The translations under genes were made by a program, and so were the position numbers. A stretch of 64,000 nt of DNA from Desulfurivibrio dismutans (GTDB lineage Bacteria; Desulfobacterota; Desulfobulbia; Desulfobulbales; Desulfurivibrionaceae), in contig NZ_JARGDQ010000011.1 in the NCBI RefSeq assembly GCF_029210385.1, forward strand, positions 1 to 64,000. The letters are read 5' to 3'. Shown piece after piece: positions 50,640-60,561 of the stretch (position 1 is the stretch's first letter; each line of letters starts with the position of its first letter). The notes beneath the pieces are model-generated. The model had not been told where the DNA came from. It made no database searches and saw only the letters and a list, made by a program, of their open reading frames with translations.

Positions 50640-53372
50640 ATGAAGAAAGTTCGCGTATACGAGTTGGCCAAAGAAGCAGGGCTGGAAAATAAGGCGCTGG
50701 TGGCCCGTCTGCAGGATGATGGGTACCAGGTGAAATCCCACAGCTCCACCCTGACCGAGGATGAGGCCAGGGAGATTCGCGTTAAGCTTGGACTGTTGCA
50801 GACGGAAACCAAGGAAAAAAGGATCCAGGACCAGGGGCGCCGCACCATTATCCGCCGCCGCAAGGCGGTGGTGCCGCCACCGGAAGAGCCGGCGGCGATG
50901 GAAGAAGCCGCGCCGGCGGATGTGGCACCGGAAAAACCGGCCGAGCAGGAAATGGCCGCCGCCCCGGTGGTCGAGAGCCCCGCACCGCCGGAAGGCGCCG
51001 CTCCCGAGACGCCGCCCGAGGCTCCGGCCAAAACTACGGAACTACAGCCGGAAGCTGCCGCCGAAGATCAACCCGTCCCGGCGGCGGCCAAGGATGACCA
51101 AAGCCCGGCCACCCCACCGGCCGAGGGTACGACCCCGCCGGCCGAGGCCGAGGAATCGCCGGCCGCGCCGACCACGGCCGCCCCCGTCGCGGAGGCCGAG
51201 GCCCCGGCGGCGGAAAAAGCCGCAGAAGCTGCGGAAGCTCCGGAACGCAAGGGTCTGGCCCGGGTGATCAAACGGGCGGCCATTACCATCACCCCCACCC
51301 CGGACGAGCGCCCCCGACCCCGCAAGCCGGAGAAAAGCAAAAAACCGGCCCCGGTGGCCGGGGCACCCGATCCTGATGATGCCGCCGGTAAAAAGAAAGG
51401 CAAGCGATTCGTTAAGTTCACCCCGGAAGCTGATCGGGGTCCGGCCAAGAAAGGAGTGGTGGGCAAACGCAAGCGCAAGGCTGAAGTGGTGGCCGAGGAT
51501 TTCGACGAACTGGGTCTGGTGCCGGCCGGGGTACGCCTGGGCCGGGGTGGCCGGGGCGGCGGCAAACGCAAACAGCAGCAGCATGATAAACCTCAGTTTG
51601 CCGCCGAAACCAAGGCCATTAAAAAAAGAATCACCGTCTATGAAACCATTTCGGTGGGTGATCTGGCCCACCGCATGGGCGCCAAGGCCAACGAGGTGAT
51701 CGCCAAACTGATGGGGCTGGGGGTCATGGCTACCGTCAACCAGGCCATGGATTTCGATACCGCCGGCCTGGTGGCAGCCGAATTTGGTTACGAGGTGGAG
51801 CAGGGCAAAACCGAAGAGCAGACCATTCTCCACCTGGAAGAAGAGGAAGGCGGCGGCGAACTCAAGCCGCGCCCGCCGGTGGTCACCGTCATGGGCCATG
51901 TCGATCACGGCAAGACCTCGATTCTGGATGCCATCCGCAAAACCGACGTGGCCGAAGGTGAGGCCGGCGGCATTACCCAGCATATCGGGGCCCATTATGT
52001 CCGGGCTCCCCAGGGGGAAGTGGTCTTCCTCGACACCCCCGGCCATGAGGCCTTTACCGAGATGCGTTCCCGCGGCGCCCAGGTCACCGATATCGTGGTG
52101 CTGGTGGTGGCCGCCGACGATTCGGTGATGGATCAGACCCGGGAGGCCATCAACCACGCCCGGGCCGCGGGGGTGCCGATTCTGGTCTGCATCAACAAGA
52201 TCGACAAAGAAAACGCCGACCCGCTGCGAGTTCAGCGTGAACTGGCGGATCTGGGGCTGATGAGCGAAGAGTGGGGCGGGGATACCATTTACTGTGAAAC
52301 CTCCGCCAAGGAGGGTATCGGGATCTCCGCGCTGCTGGACAGCATTCTGCTGCAGTCGGAAATGCTGGAACTCAAAGCCGATCCCCAGCGCCACGCCAAA
52401 GGTCACGTGGTGGAGGCCCAGTTGCACAAAGGCCGTGGCCCGGTGGCCACGGTACTGGTCCAGCAGGGCACCCTGCGGGTGGGTGATGCCTTTGTGGCCG
52501 GCCAGTTTGCCGGCAAGGTCCGCTCCCTGATCAACGACAAAGGTGAGCAGGTGCAGGAGGCCGGGCCCTCCATCCCGGTGGAAATCCAGGGTTTGAGTGG
52601 TGTGCCCCAGGCCGGCGACGAATTTGTCGTGGTCCGGGACGACAAGATGGCCAAAAGCGTCGGCGCCGAGCGGCAGCTCAAGATGCGGGAAAAGGAACTG
52701 GCCACCGACAGCAAGATCTCCCTGGAGAACCTTTTCGACCGCCTGCAGGAAGGCGAGGTCAAGGAACTGATGGTGGTCCTGCGGGCCGACGTGCAGGGCA
52801 CCCTGGAGGCCTTTACCTCCTCGTTGGAGCAGCTCTCCACCGACAACGTCAAGGTCCGGGTGCTCAACTCCGGCACCGGTACCATCACCGAATCCGACGT
52901 ACTGCTGGCTGCCGCTTCCGAAGCACTGATCATCGGCTTCAACGTCCGGCCCAATGCCCGGATCCAGGAACTGGCCAAGCGGGAAAAGGTGGATATGCGT
53001 TTTTACGACGTCATCTACCACGCCCTTGAGGACATTAAAAAGGCCATGGAAGGATTGCTGGAGCCGGAGTTTGTCGAAGATGTCATCGGCACGGCCGAGG
53101 TGCGCCAGACCTTCCATGTCTCCAAGGTGGGCACCATTGCCGGCTGTTACGTCACCAATGGCAAGGCCGAGCGTAACGCCAAGGTACGGCTGTTGCGCGA
53201 CGGGGTGGTGGTGCACACCGGCCAGCTCACCTCACTCAAGCGCTTCAAGGACGACGCCAAGGAGGTGGCCAGCGGGTACGAATGCGGTATTTCGCTGCGC
53301 AACTTTAACGACATCAAGGAAGGCGACGTATTTGAATTTTTTGTCATGAAGGAAATCCAACCGGAGCTGTAA
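50640..53372 (+). CDS. infB: Translation initiation factor IF-2
   Basis: The 910-residue GTPase brings initiator tRNA to the 30S subunit. The N-terminal IF2_N motif ([20 protein letters not shown]) is followed by a long Ala/Pro/Glu- and Lys-rich linker (about 70-320) and a second IF2_N ([20 protein letters not shown]). The GTPase domain has [21 protein letters not shown] and NKIDKENAD. Beta-barrel and C-terminal fMet-tRNA domains are complete. The 171-base gap after nusA shows no small gene. Confidence 0.95.
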   Translation: MKKVRVYELAKEAGLENKALVARLQDDGYQVKSHSSTLTEDEAREIRVKLGLLQTETKEKRIQDQGRRTIIRRRKAVVPPPEEPAAMEEAAPADVAPEKPAEQEMAAAPVVESPAPPEGAAPETPPEAPAKTTELQPEAAAEDQPVPAAAKDDQSPATPPAEGTTPPAEAEESPAAPTTAAPVAEAEAPAAEKAAEAAEAPERKGLARVIKRAAITITPTPDERPRPRKPEKSKKPAPVAGAPDPDDAAGKKKGKRFVKFTPEADRGPAKKGVVGKRKRKAEVVAEDFDELGLVPAGVRLGRGGRGGGKRKQQQHDKPQFAAETKAIKKRITVYETISVGDLAHRMGAKANEVIAKLMGLGVMATVNQAMDFDTAGLVAAEFGYEVEQGKTEEQTILHLEEEEGGGELKPRPPVVTVMGHVDHGKTSILDAIRKTDVAEGEAGGITQHIGAHYVRAPQGEVVFLDTPGHEAFTEMRSRGAQVTDIVVLVVAADDSVMDQTREAINHARAAGVPILVCINKIDKENADPLRVQRELADLGLMSEEWGGDTIYCETSAKEGIGISALLDSILLQSEMLELKADPQRHAKGHVVEAQLHKGRGPVATVLVQQGTLRVGDAFVAGQFAGKVRSLINDKGEQVQEAGPSIPVEIQGLSGVPQAGDEFVVVRDDKMAKSVGAERQLKMREKELATDSKISLENLFDRLQEGEVKELMVVLRADVQGTLEAFTSSLEQLSTDNVKVRVLNSGTGTITESDVLLAAASEALIIGFNVRPNARIQELAKREKVDMRFYDVIYHALEDIKKAMEGLLEPEFVEDVIGTAEVRQTFHVSKVGTIAGCYVTNGKAERNAKVRLLRDGVVVHTGQLTSLKRFKDDAKEVASGYECGISLRNFNDIKEGDVFEFFVMKEIQPEL

Positions 53373-53373
53373 G

Positions 53374-53787
53374 ATGAGTGCCGCCCGTCGTAAAGCCGTT
53401 GTCCCCCCCCTGCCGGGCCTCCCGGTCCGTTCCGGCAAACGCCGCCCGGACCGGATCGCCGACGAGATCCGCCAGGAAGTGGCGAGCCTGCTGGTGAGCA
53501 AGATCCAGGATCCCCGGGTGGTCAAGGTGACCATTTTGCGGGCCACGGTGACCCCCGATCTCAGCCAGGCGCGGCTTTACTACAGTGTTTTTGACGAGAC
53601 CGTCGCCGCCGAAGCGGCCAAAGGTCTGGAAAGCGCCAAGGGCTTCATCCGGCGCAGCCTGGCCAAAAATCTGGCCCTGCGGGTGGTGCCGGCCCTGATT
53701 TTCGAGCGGGATCGCTCACTGGCCGAACAGGAAAAACTGGAGAGAATCTTCCAGGAAATCAACGCCGAGGAAGATGAACGGGAATGA
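53374..53787 (+). CDS. rbfA: Ribosome-binding factor A
   Basis: The 137-residue cold-shock assembly factor has the KH-like core DRIADEIRQEVASLLVSKIQ, DPRVVKVTILRATVTPDLSQ and ARLYYSVFD. The C-terminal part (VVPALIFERDRSLAEQEKLE) is typical. It starts one base after infB and overlaps nrnA by four bases, so translation is coupled. Confidence 0.93.
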   Translation: MSAARRKAVVPPLPGLPVRSGKRRPDRIADEIRQEVASLLVSKIQDPRVVKVTILRATVTPDLSQARLYYSVFDETVAAEAAKGLESAKGFIRRSLAKNLALRVVPALIFERDRSLAEQEKLERIFQEINAEEDERE

Positions 53788-54764
53788 ACACATTGCCGGT
53801 GATGGAAATAGCCGAGGTCTTGCAGCAGGCCCGGCGGGTACTGGTGCTGACTCACGTCCACCCCGACGGCGATGCTTTGGGCTCGCAGCTTGGTCTGGGG
53901 ATGGTCCTGCGGGGTATGGGCAAAGAGGTTTGCCTCTTCGGTGAGGCGGAGGTTTCCCACCTCTACGACTTTCTCCCCGGCGCCGGGGAGATCACCACCC
54001 AGCTGCCCGATCTTACCGCGTTCGACTGCGCCGTCGCCCTTGATTGCGGCGATGCTCATCGCCTGGGTGAAAACATGACCGCGCTGCTGGCCATCAAGCC
54101 CTTCCTGGTGCTTGATCACCACGCCGGCCACCAGGATTTTGGCGACCGGCGCTGGGTTGACCCCCACCGGGCCTCCACCGGGGAAATGGTTTACGACCTG
54201 GCGATGGCCCTGGCGGCGGAGATTTCCCCCGAGGCCGCCTACTGCCTCTATACCGCCATTGTCTCCGATACCGGTTCTTTCAAGTATTCTTCCACCACCG
54301 CCGAAACCTTCCGGGTGGCCCGGGAACTGGTGCTGAAGGGCGTCAAACCGGCGGAGGTGGCGGGCAAACTGTTCGATAACTACAGCCTGGCCCGGCTGCG
54401 GCTGTTTCAGCGGGTGCTGGAAGGACTGAGTCTGCACTGCGGCGGCCGTATCGCCCTGATCAGCGCCCCCCAGCGTTTCTTTGCCGAAACCGGGGCCGCA
54501 CCCCAGGATACCGAAGGTTTTATCAACTACCCCCGGGCCCTTACCAGCGTTAAGGTGGCGGCCTTCCTGAAAGAGGCGGAAGCCGGCATGGTTACAGTCA
54601 GCCTGCGTTCCAAGGGGTCGGGTTACGATGTCTCCAGGGTGGCGGCCATGTTCGGTGGCGGCGGCCACCGTAACGCCGCCGGCTTCAAGCGATTCGATAC
54701 CTCCATTGAGCAACTCTCCGGCGAGCTTTTGCGGGCCCTGGAACCCGTGGTGGAAAAGTGCTGA
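53784..54764 (+). CDS. nrnA: DHH/DHHA1 phosphoesterase (NrnA-like)
   Basis: The 326-residue protein has DHH-family metal motifs (LTHVHPDGDALGSQL, ALDCGDAHR, LVLDHHAGH) and the DHHA1 motif MFGGGGHRNAAGF. NrnA degrades nanoRNAs of 2-5 nucleotides and dephosphorylates pAp. Its place between rbfA and truB is common in bacteria with this operon. The stop overlaps the truB GTG start. Confidence 0.9.
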   Translation: MNTLPVMEIAEVLQQARRVLVLTHVHPDGDALGSQLGLGMVLRGMGKEVCLFGEAEVSHLYDFLPGAGEITTQLPDLTAFDCAVALDCGDAHRLGENMTALLAIKPFLVLDHHAGHQDFGDRRWVDPHRASTGEMVYDLAMALAAEISPEAAYCLYTAIVSDTGSFKYSSTTAETFRVARELVLKGVKPAEVAGKLFDNYSLARLRLFQRVLEGLSLHCGGRIALISAPQRFFAETGAAPQDTEGFINYPRALTSVKVAAFLKEAEAGMVTVSLRSKGSGYDVSRVAAMFGGGGHRNAAGFKRFDTSIEQLSGELLRALEPVVEKC

Positions 54765-55522
54765 ATGGGGCTGTGCTGCCGGTGGATAAACCGGCGGGGC
54801 CGTCATCCTTTCGCATGGTGCAACTGGTACGGCGGGCCACCGGTATCAAGAAGGTCGGCCACGCCGGCACCCTGGACCCCTTTGCCTCCGGCCTGCTGCT
54901 GATCTGCATCGGCCGCCCGGCCACCCGCCTGGTTGATCGCCTGATGGTCGGCGACAAGGAGTATGAAGCCACGGTGCAGTTGGGTGTGGCCACCACCACC
55001 CATGACCCGGAAGGGGATATCCTGGCGCATCACCCGGTCACGGCAAGCCACCTCAGCGGCCTGGAAGAGGCTTTGCAATCCTTCCGGGGCGAGTTGTGGC
55101 AGAGCCCACCGGCCTTTTCCGCCGCCAAGCACCAAGGTAAACCCCTTTACAGCTACGCCCGTCGGGGCGAGATGATCAGCAAGCCGCCCCGCCGGGTGCT
55201 GGTCCATGAACTGCGACTGATCGAACTGGACCGTCGGCAGGGCCGGGCGGTGCTGCGGGTGCGCTGCAGCAAGGGTACCTACATCCGCAGCCTGGCCCAC
55301 GACCTGGGGCAAAACCTGGGCTGCGGCGCTCATTTGGCGGCCTTGCGCCGCTTGGCCAGCGGGGATTTCCAGGTGGAGCAGGCCCTGCCCGGCGAGCGTT
55401 TGCTGGAACCCGAGGCCGCCGCCGCTCTTGCCGCCCATGCCCTTGAGTTACCGGAAGTCGAAGCCCGGCTGCAGGGCAACGCCCAGGTCGAACCCCACCA
55501 GGGCCAACTACTAAAACCTTGA
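54758..55522 (+). CDS. truB: tRNA pseudouridine-55 synthase
   Basis: A GTG start at 54758, overlapping the nrnA stop, gives 254 residues. The sequence LPVDKPAGPSSFRMVQLVRR, the catalytic Asp in HAGTLDPFASGLL, and RVRCSKGTYIRSLAHDLG are diagnostic. It makes pseudouridine in the T loop of tRNAs. The C-terminal PUA-like tail is short. Confidence 0.92.
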   Translation: MLNGAVLPVDKPAGPSSFRMVQLVRRATGIKKVGHAGTLDPFASGLLLICIGRPATRLVDRLMVGDKEYEATVQLGVATTTHDPEGDILAHHPVTASHLSGLEEALQSFRGELWQSPPAFSAAKHQGKPLYSYARRGEMISKPPRRVLVHELRLIELDRRQGRAVLRVRCSKGTYIRSLAHDLGQNLGCGAHLAALRRLASGDFQVEQALPGERLLEPEAAAALAAHALELPEVEARLQGNAQVEPHQGQLLKP

Positions 55523-55658
55523 CGGTCGGGGCGGATTTGAGTATGTAGAGCTAGGCGTTAGTTGTTAGTTGTTAGTTGATTGTTGCGCCGTTAAGTAGGA
55601 ATGGCCGGTAACCGCTGACCATCTCCCGAATGTTTAATTTTTTTTAAGGAGTTTCATC
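55523..55658. other. truB-rpsO gap with GTTAGTT tandem heptamers
   Basis: Starting at 55557 the sequence has about three copies of GTTAGTT. The rest is A/T-richer than its surroundings and leads to the rpsO ribosome site. No promoter was recognised with confidence. Confidence 0.4.
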
Positions 55659-55928
55659 GTGACCCTGACAGTTGAAGACAAACAGGCCATTATGGCCGAA
55701 TACGGCACCCACGACAAGGACACCGGTTCGCCCGAGGTACAGGTCGCCTTGTTGAGCGCCCGGATTACCTACCTGACCGAGCACTTCAAGGTTAACAAGA
55801 AAGATCACCACTCCCGGCGGGGCCTGCTCAAGCTGGTCGGCCAGCGCCGCCGCCTGCTGGATTATGTAAAAAACCAGGATGTTGAACGGTATCGTAATCT
55901 GATTCAGCGCCTGGGCATCCGCAAGTAA
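55659..55928 (+). CDS. rpsO: 30S ribosomal protein S15
   Basis: The 89-residue protein starts with GTG (AAGGAG eight bases before) and contains [40 protein letters not shown] and [13 protein letters not shown]. It binds 16S rRNA helices 20-22 and usually controls its own translation. A strong terminator and a palindromic element separate it from pnp. Confidence 0.96.
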   Translation: MTLTVEDKQAIMAEYGTHDKDTGSPEVQVALLSARITYLTEHFKVNKKDHHSRRGLLKLVGQRRRLLDYVKNQDVERYRNLIQRLGIRK

Positions 55929-55954
55929 TACTGAGCCGGGATGCCGCGATGGGG

Positions 55955-55994
55955 GGGGGTCAGGTCTGTGCAAGATCTGACCCCCGTGTTTTTT
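55955..55994 (+). terminator. Intrinsic terminator after rpsO
   Basis: A 13-bp stem (GGGGGTCAGGTCT with AGATCTGACCCCC, one G-T pair) and a five-base loop is followed by GTG and six T residues. Confidence 0.85.
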
Positions 55995-55995
55995 G

Positions 55996-56146
55996 GTAAC
56001 TGTTCACCAGGCCGATAACCAATCGATTATAACGGGTCGTAATCGTTCAGCAGTGCCGTAGATTCGGGCAAGCAGCCGGGCGCCGCGTACTCCGCGTACG
56101 CAAGCCCGGCTGATCGCCCGAAGATGCGGTGCTGCTGAACGATTAC
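55996..56146. repeat. GTAA-palindrome element with left extension (rpsO-pnp)
   Basis: The core (56039-56146) has ends GTAATCGTTCAGCAG / CTGCTGAACGATTAC and centre GTACTCCGCGTAC. The 43-base left extension begins GTAACTGTTCACCAGG and ends TAACGGGTC, paralleling the copy upstream of tRNA-Gly. It lies in the leader of pnp, where RNA structure controls PNPase in E. coli. Confidence 0.85.
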
Positions 56147-56228
56147 GTTTTTGTGTAGGTCGCATTTCAAGGGAGATACGACCTAAGCTGTATGCCAAGG
56201 AATAAGGAAAAGGAAGGATAAGGAAAAC

Positions 56229-58343
56229 ATGGAAAAGAAAGTAAGTATTGAACTTGCCGGCAGAAACCTCACCATCGAAACCGGTCGTTTGGCCAAGCAG
56301 GCCGGCGGCTCGGTGTTGGTAACCTACGGCCAGAGCGTGGTGCTGGTTACCGCCACCGCCTCCCGCGAGCCCAAGGATAATCTCGATTTTCTGCCGTTGA
56401 CCATCGAATATCAGGAGCGCTTCTACGCCGTCGGTCGGATTCCCGGCAGCTTCTTCCGCCGTGAAATCGGCCGCCCCACCGACAACGAAACCCTGGCCTG
56501 CCGGATCATCGACCGCCCCCTGCGGCCGCTGTTCCCCGCCGGTTACCGCCATGAAACCCAGATTATCGCCACCGTGCTCTCCGCCGACCAGGAGAACGAT
56601 CCCAGCCTGATGGCCATGCTGGGCGCCTCGGCGGCCCTGGGCGTCTCCTCCATTCCCTTTCTTGGTCCCATCGCCGGGGTGCGGGTGGGCATGGTGGACG
56701 GCGAGTATGTCCTCAACCCCACCCAGGAGCAGCGCAAGAACTCCACCCTGGACCTCATCGTGGCCGGCAGCAAGCAGGCGGTGGTGATGGTGGAAGGCGG
56801 GGCCGCCAGCCTCTCCGAGGAGGAGGTCAAAAACGGCATCTTCTTCGCCCACGAATCCCTGCAGCCCCTGCTGGCCATGCAGGATGAACTGCAGGCGGCG
56901 GCGGGCAAGCCCAAGATGGAGGTGCCGGCACCCAAGGTGGACGAGCAGTTGCGCCAGCGAGTGCACGAGCTGGCCGCCGACGACATGCGCCGGGTGATCA
57001 CCACCATCGACAAACAGGAGCGGGGCGAAGCCGACGCGGTACTGACAGATAAGGTGCTGACGGCTCTCGAGGAAGAACTGGCCGCCGCAGCCGGTGACGA
57101 GCTGCCGATCAAGCTGAAGGAAGCCAAGGGGCATCTCAAGGATCTCAAGAAGCAGATGATCCGGGAGCGCATTACCAAAGAACGGGTGCGGATCGACAAC
57201 CGCCGGCTGGATGAGGTACGGCCCATCAGCAGCGAGGTGGGGGTGCTGCCCCGGGTGCACGGTTCGGCGCTGTTTACCCGCGGCGAGACCCAGGTCATGG
57301 TCAGCGCCACCCTGGGCAGCGGCGAGGACGAGCAGCGCATTGAATCTTTGAGCGGCATGTCGTTCAAGCCCTTCATGCTGCACTACAACTTCCCCCCTTA
57401 CTGTGTCGGCGAGGTGCGTTTCCTGCGTGGCCCCAGCCGACGGGATATCGGCCACGGCGCCCTGGCCGAGCGGGCCATCCAGGCGGTGCTGCCGGATGCC
57501 GAGAGCTTTCCCTACACCATCCGGGTGGTCTCCGAGGTACTGGAATCCAACGGTTCCTCCTCCATGGCCACCATTTGCGGCGCTTCCCTGTCGCTGATGG
57601 ATGCCGGGGTGCCGTTGCAAAAACCGGTGAGCGGCATAGCCATGGGTTTGATCAAGGAAGGCGACGACATCGCCGTCCTTTCCGACATCCTGGGCGATGA
57701 AGATCACCTGGGCGACATGGACTTCAAGGTGGCCGGTACCGAAGACGGCATCACCGCCCTGCAGATGGACATCAAGCTGGAAGGGGTGTCCCGGGAGATC
57801 ATGAGCCAGGCCCTGAACCAGGCCCGGGAAGGGCGGCTGCACATCCTGGGCAAAATGAAGGAGGCCATCGACGCACCCCGCAGCGACGTGCCGGCCCATG
57901 CCCCCAAGATGTTCAGCATCACCATCAACCCGGACAAGATCCGCGACCTCATCGGCCCCGGCGGCAAGGTGATCAAGGCCATCACCGCCGAGTACGGCAT
58001 CAAGATGGATGTCACCGACGACGGTAAGGTCAAGATCTTCGCCCCCTCCGGCGAGATCGCCGAGAAGGTCAAGGAAGAGGTGCTGAGCCTCACCGCCGAG
58101 GCCGAGGTGGGCAAGGTGTACAAGGGTGTGGTCCAGAAGATCATGGACTTCGGCGCCTTTGTCCAGATCCTGCCCGGCACCGACGGTCTGGTGCATATCT
58201 CCGAGCTGGAGCATCAGCGGGTCAACAAGGTCACCGACGTGCTCAACGAGGGCGACGAGGTGATGGTCAAGGTCCTGGAGATCGATTCCCGGGGCAAAAT
58301 CCGGCTGAGCCGCAAAGCTTTGCTGAATGAGGATAAGTCCTGA
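56229..58343 (+). CDS. pnp: Polyribonucleotide nucleotidyltransferase (PNPase)
   Basis: The 704-residue phosphorolytic exoribonuclease has two RNase PH-like domains (FYAVGRIPGSFFRREIGRPT; RGETQVMVSATLGSGEDEQR), a KH domain (INPDKIRDLIGPGGKVIKAI) and an S1 domain (YKGVVQKIMDFGAFVQILPG). The catalytic Asp region SDILGDEDHLGDMDFKVAG is intact. Its stop overlaps the proposed CTG start of the M16 protease gene. Confidence 0.96.
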   Translation: MEKKVSIELAGRNLTIETGRLAKQAGGSVLVTYGQSVVLVTATASREPKDNLDFLPLTIEYQERFYAVGRIPGSFFRREIGRPTDNETLACRIIDRPLRPLFPAGYRHETQIIATVLSADQENDPSLMAMLGASAALGVSSIPFLGPIAGVRVGMVDGEYVLNPTQEQRKNSTLDLIVAGSKQAVVMVEGGAASLSEEEVKNGIFFAHESLQPLLAMQDELQAAAGKPKMEVPAPKVDEQLRQRVHELAADDMRRVITTIDKQERGEADAVLTDKVLTALEEELAAAAGDELPIKLKEAKGHLKDLKKQMIRERITKERVRIDNRRLDEVRPISSEVGVLPRVHGSALFTRGETQVMVSATLGSGEDEQRIESLSGMSFKPFMLHYNFPPYCVGEVRFLRGPSRRDIGHGALAERAIQAVLPDAESFPYTIRVVSEVLESNGSSSMATICGASLSLMDAGVPLQKPVSGIAMGLIKEGDDIAVLSDILGDEDHLGDMDFKVAGTEDGITALQMDIKLEGVSREIMSQALNQAREGRLHILGKMKEAIDAPRSDVPAHAPKMFSITINPDKIRDLIGPGGKVIKAITAEYGIKMDVTDDGKVKIFAPSGEIAEKVKEEVLSLTAEAEVGKVYKGVVQKIMDFGAFVQILPGTDGLVHISELEHQRVNKVTDVLNEGDEVMVKVLEIDSRGKIRLSRKALLNEDKS

Positions 58344-59617
58344 TCCAGCAAACTACACTGGCCAATGGAGTGCGGATCGTCACCGAGGCCACCCCGTCGC
58401 GGGTGGCCTCGGTGGGGTTCTGGGTGCAGGTAGGGGCCCGGGACGAGCACGATCTGACCAACGGCTGTTCCCATTTTGTCGAGCACATGCTCTTCAAGGG
58501 CACCCAGCGGCGGGCGGCTCACCAGATCGCCCGCGAGTTTGATGTTATGGGTGGCACCGCCAACGCCTTCACTTCCACCGAAGCCACCTGTTATCACGCC
58601 ACGGTGCTGGCCGAACGACTGCCGCAACTGGTGGACCTGCTCACCGACATGGTGCTCAACTCCAACTTTGCCCCGGCCGAGGTGGAGCATGAACGGGAGG
58701 TGATTCTGCAGGAAATCGCCATGGTGGAAGATACCCCCGACGACCTGGTACACGACCTGTTCAATCGCCAGTTCTGGGGCCGGCATACCCTGGGTAACCC
58801 GGTCCTGGGGCTGCCCCGGGTGATCGGCGCCCTTCCTCCAGGTCATATCCGCGACTTCCATCGCCGCCATTATCAACCTTCTCGGATCGTCATCGCCGCC
58901 GCCGGTCAGGTGGATCACCAACATTTTTGTGAACTCTGCCGACAGGGCTGGGACCAGCTCGCCGCCGGCGGCAGTGTTTCCGGCGGTCCTGATTTTTCCC
59001 GCCAGCCGCCGGTGCGGCCCCAGCCCAGCCGCCAAATTATCAACCGCGATCTGGAACAGGCCCACCTGGTGTTGGGGGTCAGCGCCCCGGCGGAAAACGC
59101 CCCCGAGCGTTATGCCCTGCACCTGCTTAACACGGTGCTGGGCGGCAACATGAGTTCCCGACTGTTCCAGGAAATCCGGGAAAAGCGGGGGTTGGCCTAC
59201 GCCGTCTTTTCTTATGTCAACTCCCACAGCGACAGCGGCGCCCTGGCCATTTATCTGGGCATTGATCCCCGGGCCGCCAACGAGGCCCTGGCGGTGGTGG
59301 GACAGGAGGTCCGCCGCCTGGGCCAACAGCGGCTCAGCGACGAGGAACTGGCCGAGGCCCGCGATTACGCCCGGGCGGTGATCCTGCTGGCCGAGGAGAA
59401 TATGGAGAGCCGGATGGCCCGCCTGGCCCGCAACATCATCACCCACGGTCGCCCTCTGCCCCTGGAGGAGATCCTTGGCGCTCTCAAGCGGGTCAGCGCC
59501 GAGGATATCCGGCAACTGGCGACGGAGCTCTTTGCCCGCCCCCTGAGCGCCACTGCCCTGGGGCCGGTGGCCGAGGACGACGAAGAGGCGCTGGACTGGC
59601 GCGCCCTGGATGGCTGA
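58340..59617 (+). CDS. M16 family zinc peptidase
   Basis: An insulinase/MPP-like protease with the inverted zinc motif HFVEH (in NGCSHFVEHMLFKGTQRRAA) and the distal Glu in HEREVILQEIAM. The C-terminal half has RGLAYAVFSYVNSHSDSGAL. The usual N-terminus is xIQxTxLxNGVRxVTE. Here that sequence is encoded from a CTG at 58340 (seven bases after AGGA), overlapping the pnp stop. The first standard start is a GTG at 58370, which would remove the conserved first strand. The pnp-M16 order is common in proteobacteria and Firmicutes. Confidence 0.85.
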   Translation: MIQQTTLANGVRIVTEATPSRVASVGFWVQVGARDEHDLTNGCSHFVEHMLFKGTQRRAAHQIAREFDVMGGTANAFTSTEATCYHATVLAERLPQLVDLLTDMVLNSNFAPAEVEHEREVILQEIAMVEDTPDDLVHDLFNRQFWGRHTLGNPVLGLPRVIGALPPGHIRDFHRRHYQPSRIVIAAAGQVDHQHFCELCRQGWDQLAAGGSVSGGPDFSRQPPVRPQPSRQIINRDLEQAHLVLGVSAPAENAPERYALHLLNTVLGGNMSSRLFQEIREKRGLAYAVFSYVNSHSDSGALAIYLGIDPRAANEALAVVGQEVRRLGQQRLSDEELAEARDYARAVILLAEENMESRMARLARNIITHGRPLPLEEILGALKRVSAEDIRQLATELFARPLSATALGPVAEDDEEALDWRALDG

Positions 59618-59629
59618 AAGGTAGACCTT

Positions 59630-60463
59630 ATGCCCGAGGGAACTGACGCCGGCGGCCACCTGCAAGAGCTGTTTTTTTGCGTACTGGGCGGCGGCAGCAA
59701 GGGTAATGCCACTTACGTGGAAGCCGGTGCGACCCGGCTGCTGATCGATGCCGGTTTTTCCGGCCGGGAAATCGAAACCCGGCTGGACGCCTTGGGCATC
59801 GACCCGGCCGGGCTCACCGCCATCCTGCTTAGCCATGAGCACGGCGACCATATCCGGGGAGCGGGGGTGCTGTCGCGCCGCTATCATCTGCCCCTGTACG
59901 CCAATCGCCCTACTTTGCAGGCGGCGGCCAAAGGCTTGGGTAGTCCCGCCGCCGTCCATGAGTTCACTTCCGGCGCTGCTTTTTACTGCGGGGATCTCCG
60001 GATTCACCCCTTCGCCGTTTCCCACGACGCCGCCGAACCGGTGGGTTTCCTGCTGGAGGCCGGCGGCCTGCGGCTGGGTCACTGCACCGACCTGGGCATG
60101 GTCTCCCGCCTGACCCGCCACCGCTTAACCGGTTGCCACGCCCTGGTGCTGGAATGCAACCACGACCCGGAGATGCTGGCCGCCGGCCCGTACACCCCGG
60201 CCCTGAAGCAAAGGGTTCGTTCCCGCCACGGCCACCTGGCCAACCACGAAGCCGCCGAACTGCTGACGGAACTGCTTCATCCGGGCTTAAGTCAGGTGGT
60301 TCTGAGTCATCTCAGTGAAACCAACAATACCCCCGAACTGGCCGCCCAGGCCGTCCACGCCGCCTTGGCCGCCATCACCCATCATCCCCACCAGCCTCAA
60401 CTGACCATCGCCTGCCAGCAAAAAGGCAGCAAGCTCTGTCGCCTGGCCACCAACAGTAAATAA
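59630..60463 (+). CDS. MBL-fold metallo-hydrolase (YycJ/WalJ-like)
   Basis: The 277-residue protein opens with FFCVLGGGSKGNATYVEAG, a signature of the YycJ group. The metal motif HEHGDH follows in LLSHEHGDHIRGAGVLSRRY, with further ligands in FAVSHDAAEPVGFL and LECNHDPEML. YycJ-type enzymes act as 5' exonucleases in some bacteria. It follows the M16 gene by 12 bases and is the last gene of the plus-strand block. Confidence 0.85.
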   Translation: MPEGTDAGGHLQELFFCVLGGGSKGNATYVEAGATRLLIDAGFSGREIETRLDALGIDPAGLTAILLSHEHGDHIRGAGVLSRRYHLPLYANRPTLQAAAKGLGSPAAVHEFTSGAAFYCGDLRIHPFAVSHDAAEPVGFLLEAGGLRLGHCTDLGMVSRLTRHRLTGCHALVLECNHDPEMLAAGPYTPALKQRVRSRHGHLANHEAAELLTELLHPGLSQVVLSHLSETNNTPELAAQAVHAALAAITHHPHQPQLTIACQQKGSKLCRLATNSK

Positions 60464-60487
60464 ACCCCGAGGCGATCCCCAAGAAGA

Positions 60488-60561
60488 TAAAAGCCAGTCA
60501 GCACCGCAGGTTGCGGCAAGCGGGCCGATCGCCGCAACCTGCGGTGCTGACTGGTTTTTAT
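60488..60561. repeat. Short GTAA-type palindrome acting as bidirectional terminator
   Basis: A nearly perfect stem of about 30 bp (AAAAGCCAGTCAGCACC with GGTGCTGACTGGTTTTT at the ends, GGTTGCGGC / GCCGCAACC inside) and a 13-base loop. Poly-A on one side and poly-T on the other fit a two-way terminator between convergent genes. It has the CAGCACCGCAGGTTGCGG arm of the larger family but lacks the GTAC centre. The TAA of the response regulator gene overlaps its right end. Confidence 0.85.
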
